DNA from: Saccopteryx bilineata
Taxonomy: Eukaryota; Chordata; Mammalia; Chiroptera; Emballonuridae
Assembly (NCBI RefSeq): GCF_036850765.1
Contig: NC_089493.1
Location: forward strand, 185,537,140 to 185,601,139
Reading direction: 5' to 3'
Length of the DNA: 64,000 nt
This document shows, one piece after another, positions 57,880-64,000 of the stretch (within the stretch, counting starts at the first letter, position 1; the number at the start of each line of letters is the position of its first letter). Below the pieces are notes generated by a model that did not search any database, had not been told where the DNA came from, and saw only the letters and a program-made list of their open reading frames with translations. The position numbers and the translations under genes are program-made.

Positions 57880-58159
57880 TATCTGCCATCCCTGTAAATG
57901 CCAATTTCATTTTTCCAGCTTAGGTCAGAAACTCTGGCATCATCTTTACTACCTCTCTTTCTCTAACACCCCATGTACAAAATCCTGTTGATTTTATTTT
58001 TAAATAGATGCAGCTATTTTTTTTAATATGCAGATATTGGCATTGCCAGCTTCTCTGAGTACCACCATCTGGGCCAAACCATCACGGACTCTTATCTGGA
58101 CTGTTGTCATCATTGTCTGGTGGCCTTTCTGCTTCCCAACAGCTGCCAAGAGTGATTTC
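57880..58159 (+). repeat. L2 LINE, first part
   Basis: 'ctggactgttgtcatcattg' and 'tggtggcctttctgcttccc' are L2 3'-region phrases. The element continues at 58534 and 58906. Confidence 0.65.
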
Positions 58160-58533
58160 TTTTTTTTTCTTTTTGTATTTTTCTGAAGTGAGAAGCAGGG
58201 AGGCAGAGAGACAGACTCCCGCATGCGCCTGACTGGGATCCACCCAGCATGCCCACCAGGGGGCGATGCTCTGCCCATCTGGGGTGTTGTTCCATTGCAA
58301 CCAGAGCCATTCTAGTGCCTGAGGCAGAGGCTATGGAGCCATCCTCAGTGCCCGGGCCAACTTTGCTCCAATGGAGTCTTGGTTGTGAGAGGGGAAGAGA
58401 GAGACAGAGAGGAAGGAGAGGGGGAAGGGTGAAGAAGTAGATGGGCGCTTCTCCTGTGTACCCTGGCCAGGAATCAAACCTGGGATTTCTACACACTGGC
58501 CGACACTCTACCACTGAGCCAACTGGCCAGGGC
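58160..58533 (-). mobile_element. Family A SINE
   Basis: Inserted in L2 with duplication approx. 'caagagtkatytcttt'. Single exact CTCF-like 13-mer at 58253-58265. Confidence 0.94.
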
Positions 58534-58734
58534 CAAGAGTTATCTTTTAAAACGCAGGTAAAAATCACTCTGCCCAAAGCTCTTCAATGACCACCCATCT
58601 AACTCCCTAGCATCTAAAGTTTTTGCCGTGGTCTTTAAGACCCCCACCAAGAGCAAGCATCCTACTACTTTTCTGACCTTGACCCTTATCATTTCCTCCT
58701 GCACATCAGCCACATTCAAATAGCTTCTATTTCT
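58534..58734 (+). repeat. L2 LINE, middle part
   Basis: 'cccaaagctcttcaatgacc' and 'gtggtctttaagacccccac' match L2. Confidence 0.7.
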
Positions 58735-58905
58735 GCCTGACCTGTGGTGGCGCAGTGAGTAAAGTGTTGACCTGGAACGCTGATGTCGCTGGTTCGAAAC
58801 CCTGAGCTTGCCTGCCCAAGGCACATATGAACATTGATGCTTCCTGCTCTTGCTTTCTCTCTCTCTCTACTCTCTAAAATGAAGTTTGTTTGTTTTTTTA
58901 AAAAA
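58735..58905 (+). mobile_element. Family C SINE
   Basis: Head 'gcctgacctgtggtggcgca', B box 'ggttcgaaacc'; inserted into L2. Confidence 0.92.
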
Positions 58906-59095
58906 GTCACTAAGTTCTTGAACGTACTAAGCACAATTTCTCCTTTGGGACTTTGCTTGTATTCTAACTGCCTAGAAACCTTCAGTGCACCCCCTACCCT
59001 TTCATATTTGCCTGATTTTACTTCCTTCTTTCTCCTTTAGGTCTCTGTTCAAATGTTACCTGTTTGTTGAATGAGTGTTGAATGAACATAGCTTT
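58906..59095 (+). repeat. L2 LINE, 3' part
   Basis: 'gtctctgttcaaatgttacc' and 'tgttgaatgagtgttgaatg' match the L2 3' end. Confidence 0.65.
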
Positions 59096-59824
59096 AATCC
59101 ACTTGAGTAAATGCTTCTGTAGAATAAATTTCCAGAAGTGACATTACTTACTTTTGCTCCGAGTGCAATTATTCTTGTTTGTTATTACCCTCCTTCTTCC
59201 TCCCACACCCACACTTACTGTATTTTATTATTCTCACACCCTTCTTCAAAAATGGTTCTGGGTCTGTCTGTTGTTTCTACTGTGGAGGGCTGGCGTGTTC
59301 CACTCCTGTGAGCTCTGGAGGAAACACGGGTGCTAGGCAGCTGGTCTGGTCCCCATGGGCCTCTTCACAAGGCTGTGATTTCAAGAGTGACCTTGGGGTG
59401 TGACTGAGTTGTCATTGAATGACTTTTTAATAAATGAAAGAATCTCCTCTTCATACTGCAGTCACATCTACTTCTTTCCCAACGTCTCGCACTAAGTTGT
59501 CAACATTAAATACCACAAAAGTTACAAAGAAGTTCTGACTTACCATATTGATTTTAACTTTCTAGAACATATATTGAAATTGGAGTAGCTCACAGAAATC
59601 CTGGGATCTTGGTCATACCATAAAATCCCTGTCCACGTGTGTACCTTTAAAAAATCTATAGCCCTCCTGCTTATCCTTACCATCATCCTTTTCAGAAGAT
59701 AATATGAATATTTATTCTTATATATAATTTGTGATTTGCATTGTCTCCTCAATTACTGGGACAACAATATTAATGACCAATCAGAATAATAAAACGATGG
59801 AATTTTTGAATTCGAAGAACTCAT
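59096..59824. other. Unassigned DNA
   Basis: No gene or repeat family recognised. Confidence 0.4.
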
Positions 59825-60055
59825 TTCTTTAGTCCCCTAATTTAATAAAAAAGGAAACAAGTCTCCAGACGTTGGGTGACTTATTCAAGGTCAGGCGGAC
59901 AGTTCACAGTACAGGTAGGTCTTCTGACTCCTCCCATGGTGCTCAGTAGCGTTCACTGAACAGTGTCTATGAACCAAGCTCTGTGCTAAATGAAGTTCTA
60001 CCCGCTAGGTAACTCCCGTTCCTTCCAATTGTCCTGGCACCCTGCAGTTTATTTA
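59825..60055 (+). repeat. MIR-like fragments
   Basis: 'aaaaaaggaaacaagtctcc' and 'gggtgacttattcaaggtca' resemble the MIR core; then 'tatgaaccaagctctgtgct' a MIR 5' segment. Confidence 0.5.
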
Positions 60056-60119
60056 GATGATGTGATTTGGCTTCATATTTCCTCTGGAGCCAGCGGGACA
60101 AGGATCACCCTATTAGAGT

Positions 60120-60500
60120 GCTTAATTTTGTGCTAATGACCCTTCGTTCTGTCTGAAGTCTTCAGGTTGCAGTTTTTTCAAAGGCGCCGTGTGCGGCTTG
60201 TCCTTTGCTGCCTGCTGCATGGCGCGCGCATCAGAGCCTCCTGCAGCCTTCCGCTTCTTAATTGCCTCTCCTTCCTAATGGAGCCCACCTCGGCTCCAGT
60301 GCTAATTGAACTTCGTCCTTCGCTCAGACTGTGTTATTAAACAAATAGTCACAGTGTTCGGTCTCACTTTCATAGGAGCATTGATGTTTGCTTAACATCA
60401 AAAACTTATTAGTAATCCATTGAAAAGGCAATTAATGGAGGGCATGTGGGTAAGGAAATTGAACTAGTCTGTGGCACAGGACAAGGAATGGCAAAGACAT
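60120..60500. promoter_or_regulatory. Candidate conserved non-coding element
   Basis: Repeat-free with several homeobox-type words ('cttaattgcc', 'gctaattgaac', 'gttattaaac', 'ggcaattaatgg') and a short CpG patch ('catggcgcgcgcatca', about 60219-60234). No frame. Conservation untested. Confidence 0.3.
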
Positions 60501-61198
60501 GCCGGCATTGTGAGGTTTAACTGTCTTGTGTCCTGGAAGTTGCCAACTGATTGTTAAATTTGGGACTCTTAACTCAGATCAATGAACATATCATTCATAC
60601 CAGTCAACCTTTTTATACCTACTGCCCACTTTTGTATCTCTGTTAGTAGTAAAATTTTCAACTGCCCACCGGTTCCACAGTAATGGTGATTTATAAAGTA
60701 GGGAAGTAATTTTACTTTATCAAATTTATAAATAAATTTGATATAAAGTTTATAAATAAATTTGATAAACTTTACTTTATCAAAGCAGAGTTATAGCAAG
60801 TTAAAGCATATAATAATAATTACTTACCAAGTACTTTATGTAGGATTTTCACTACGTTTGGCAGAATAAATCTTTATAAAACAACTTATTATAGTTAAAT
60901 CTATCTTTTTATTTATATATTATACTTTGGTTGCTTTGCTACCGCCCACCATGAAAGCTGGAACACCCACTAGGGACGGTAGGGACCAGGTTGACCAGCA
61001 CTGATTTACATTAAGTAGCATTTAAGTGTTTGAACTGAAGGATGTCATCTTCCTCGATCCCAACCTCACTCTGTCTCTGTGTCTTTCTCTTTAAAATACT
61101 TTTCCCAAGCCTTTTAGCATATAGAGTTATATATGTCATTGTAGAAAACATGGACAGATAAAAAGAAGCAAATACCTCATATGTACTCTTTAAAAATT
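60501..61198. other. AT-rich DNA with a local inverted/direct repeat
   Basis: 60705-60785 repeats 'actttatcaaa' and 'tttataaataaatttgat' several times. Nothing else recognised. Confidence 0.45.
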
Positions 61199-61660
61199 TT
61201 TTTTATTTTACTTTTTTCTCCTCAAGACTTAGACTATTTTATCTTATTTATTAAATTTATTGGGGTGGCATTGGTTAATAAGATTATATAAGTTTTAAGG
61301 GTACATTTCTGAGATACATGATCTATATATTGTATTGTGTGCCCACCACCCAAAGTCAAAGCATCTTCCGTCACTGTATATTTCACCTTCTTCCCTCTTG
61401 TAACCACCGTCCTGTGTATTCATATGTGCTCTTAAACCGTCCAGAAATAAGCTCGGATAAGATTTTGGTGTATACTCTTCTGTGCTCCTTTGTAACATAT
61501 ATGTGAACATGGAAAATATTGGATCACATGCCATACTGACCTATTGGTTGTTTATTGTTTAATTGATAACATGTCCTGGATAACAAAATGGGCCCCTATA
61601 TCCTATTCAATGGCTTTTACATATCCTTTTGGGTGGATAGGCTGTCATTTTGTTTCATAT
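61199..61660 (-). repeat. L1 3' UTR, antisense
   Basis: 'tattggggtggcattggtta', 'ataagattatataagtttta', 'gtgtgcccaccacccaaagt' are the reverse complement of a bat/laurasiatherian L1 3' end. Confidence 0.8.
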
Positions 61661-61880
61661 ATTTTTCCTTTTTATTGAATTGACTGGATGACACCAGTTA
61701 GCAAAAAATTACACGTTTCAGTTGCACGATTCTACAACACATCATCTGTACACTGTGTTGTGCATTTCACCACCCCAAGTCATCTCCATCCATCACCATT
61801 TACCCCCTCACACCTTCCTCCACCCCCCCCACAGTCACCATACTGTTGTCTGTGAGTTTTTTTCTCTTATATTGTTTCAT
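61661..61880 (-). repeat. Second L1 3' end, antisense
   Basis: A repeat of the same 3' UTR design ('gatgacaccagttagcaaaa', 'cagttgcacgattctacaac', 'tgcatttcaccaccccaagt') lies immediately downstream in the same orientation, more diverged in sequence. Confidence 0.75.
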
Positions 61881-62528
61881 ATTTTGTCATAGTGTTGAAG
61901 GCTTAGAAACTTAGAGATTGCCTCTTGCTTGTATAATGCTAAATAAGCATCATTATTTAGGTGAGTAATATTAATATTAGGAAATCAAATTGACACACTT
62001 CTCTATTGTAAGACACGATCCTCTGCTGTGTGAGTATATGCAATATTTGGTATAATCGGGCTACAAATTTATATTCTACATAACAACTTTCCCTTTACTT
62101 GTAATTATGCCAAAAAAATAATAATAAAGAAAAAAGAGGAGGCTGATCAAGAAATATCAATATTATTAGAAACTAATGGTTTATGGTATGGCTTTGACCT
62201 GCCTGTGAATTCAAGAGGATAAATGATACCTGGGTTCACAGGAAAACAAACTCTAAAAATATGAACCTAAAGGTATTTGGCAATTGAGGAAGGCATAACA
62301 AGTCTTTTTCTTTGTCTTTTTATAATCCATGTTGAATACCTATGAGAGAAGAAAAACCAATAATGGGTTACTTCATTTGTTCCACAAACCTTGGCTATGA
62401 CTATGAAGCTCCCATCTACATTAATGTGAGTCATGCATGGCTAGGTGCCCAGGCAATACTAGTAAATGAATGGTGTTACTGCCTGGCAGGGACCCTTTGA
62501 GAAAGTGCTGTTGTTAGAAGTACCTCAA
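61881..62528. other. AT-rich unassigned DNA
   Basis: No gene or repeat recognised. Confidence 0.4.
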
Positions 62529-62542
62529 TGTGTGTGTGTGTG

Positions 62543-62590
<48 letters not shown>

Positions 62591-62595
62591 CATAC
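62529..62595. repeat. (TG)n(TA)n microsatellite
   Basis: TG units followed by about 20 TA units and CACATACATA; likely unstable and polymorphic. Confidence 0.95.
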
Positions 62596-63160
62596 GCTCT
62601 GGTTTAACTGGGATTATGATGCATAAAATGTTGGTAATAGGTTTAAAAGATTAGCACAGACCGCCTTTCCTTGAGATCATCCCTTCTATATAAAAAATGA
62701 AATGTTATTTCTAATGTCATCATAAAAGTAGAGCTGGGGGATTATTGATTTTTGGAGGCTTTTACTAGATAGCTTGATAATTGACTCAAGTTTTTAGTAC
62801 TGGGCCCTGGGTTGGCTGTTTACCTTGCTCAAGCAATTTGGGGTAATTAATTTTAATAGCTGTATTTACTTTTAGGGTTTATAGGGGAGAGTTTGCTCTA
62901 GTCAGGATCTCATGGAATTATGTTCCCGCTTCAAATAAAAAACCTACAATGGTTGAAAATGAGAATCTCCCCTATAAATTTGAGAGAGCAGAATGCAGAA
63001 TCTTTTAACCTGTTTACAACTCTGTGAGCTAGAAACAGCTGTCGATGAGGATCGAAAAGAAAAACAAAAATGAAAGCAGTTAATGTATTAGCTGGTAAAA
63101 TTGATGCATATTTTTAGGAAAGAAGACATAAAAAGTGGGGAAAGGGGACTTCAGATAAGC
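62596..63160. other. AT-rich unassigned DNA
   Basis: No gene or repeat recognised. Confidence 0.4.
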
Positions 63161-63179
63161 CTTTGTTTGTTTGTTTGTT

Positions 63180-63573
63180 TGTTTGTTTATTTATTTGTAT
63201 TTTTCTGAAGCTGGAAATGGGGAGAGACAGACAGACTCCCGCATGCGCCCGACTGGGATCCACCCGGCACGCCCACCAGGGGCGACGCTATGCCCACCAG
63301 GGGGCGATGCTATGCCCCTCCAGGGAGTCGCTCTGCCGTGACCAGAGCCACTCTAGCGCCTGGGGCAGAGGCCAAGGAGCCATCCCCAGCGCCCAGGCCA
63401 TCTTTACTCCAATGGAGCCTTGGCTGCGGGAGGGGAAGAGAGAGACAGAGAGGAAGGAGGGTGGGGGGAGGAGAAGCAAATGGGCGCTTCTCCTATGTGC
63501 CCTGGCCGGGAATCAAACCCGGGTCCCCCGCACGCCAGGCTGACGCTCTACCGCTGAGCCAGCTGGCCAGGGC
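63180..63573 (-). mobile_element. Family A SINE
   Basis: Minus-oriented with (TTTG)n tail at left; target duplication approx. 'gcctttrtttgttt'. CTCF-like cores: one short by one G (from about 63273) and one exact (63294-63306). Confidence 0.94.
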
Positions 63574-63589
63574 CTTTATTTGTTTTTAT

Positions 63590-64000
63590 GCCTCCAAAAA
63601 GCTGTGACTTGATGCTCATCTGTCAAAAGATTTGGCTAGAAAAATAGTTATTGATTATGTTGACCGATAAATGTGATCGATCAGAAATTCCATGCTGCTG
63701 CATGGCCCCTAAGAGAGGAGAGGAACATGGGTTAGAAAACGATAAGTTTTCTAGCATCGGGAAGCCCTCTTCCTTCTCCTTTTTATCTCCAAACTCATTC
63801 ATTGATTGTTGGTCTTTTGGGGGTCTTTTTTCCACATATGATGCTGGATATCTCAGTATCTCTTAGGCTGACACCTTGTTCTTTCTAATATGATCATTAA
63901 GGCAGATAAATTAAAAAAAGAAAACAGTTATGACCACAGGTCTCTATATTTTGTTGTTAAAGGATTTTTTTTTAACATTGAAAAGTTAAATGTATCATAG
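63590..64000. other. Unassigned DNA to the window end
   Basis: Overlapping 70-codon ORFs on opposite strands (63623-63866) have no domain. No repeat recognised. Confidence 0.4.

Overview
This window is vertebrate nuclear DNA and almost certainly comes from a bat (Chiroptera). It has mammalian MIR, L2, MLT1 (MaLR) and L1M fossils, no primate Alu or rodent B1/B2, and many young tRNA-derived SINEs of the bat Ves / Rhin-1 kind. It also carries short hAT and mariner elements with intact target duplications, as expected where DNA transposons were active recently. The abundant ~380-410 bp SINE (family A below) resembles from memory the Rhin-1 family of horseshoe and leaf-nosed bats, so Rhinolophoidea is a tentative guess. 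No complete protein-coding gene is visible. Most long ORFs lie inside SINE copies. The window reads as intron or intergenic DNA, possibly a regulatory gene desert.

Layout. 1-10 kb: ancient MIR/L1M, a 73-bp palindromic MITE (981), a hAT MITE (3713), family B and A SINEs and a 590-bp non-autonomous mariner (6110-6699). 9.9-12 kb: a possible 147-bp exon (9969-10115), then a three-level nest in which a family C SINE is split by an inverted L1 that is itself split by a retroviral solo LTR (11023-11403). 12-20 kb: more SINEs, a hAT MITE inside a SINE (15221), an MLT1 LTR. 20-28 kb: long antisense L1M, a second solo LTR (21707-22439), two family D SINEs, an L2 interrupted by a SINE. 28-48 kb: low-repeat blocks that look like conserved non-coding DNA (28.9-29.5, 40.8-41.5, 43.6-45.4, 46.0-46.8 kb) between SINE insertions. 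48.5-52.9 kb: 4.4 kb with no young SINE. 53-54.6 kb: GC-richer DNA with a TATA-box/splice-donor arrangement resembling a promoter plus first exon. 55-64 kb: L1M, L2, SINEs, a deleted hAT MITE (57305), another non-coding block (60.15 kb) and antisense L1 3' ends.

The most interesting observation is that family A SINEs carry one or two direct copies (22 bp apart) of a 13-mer equal to the core CTCF-binding consensus. At least ten exact 13-mers occur in this window. If occupied, this retroposon would be dispersing CTCF sites in the bat genome, as known for mouse B2 and carnivore SINEs. I did not find a novel protein-coding system. Family names come from recalled consensus sequences, without a database search.
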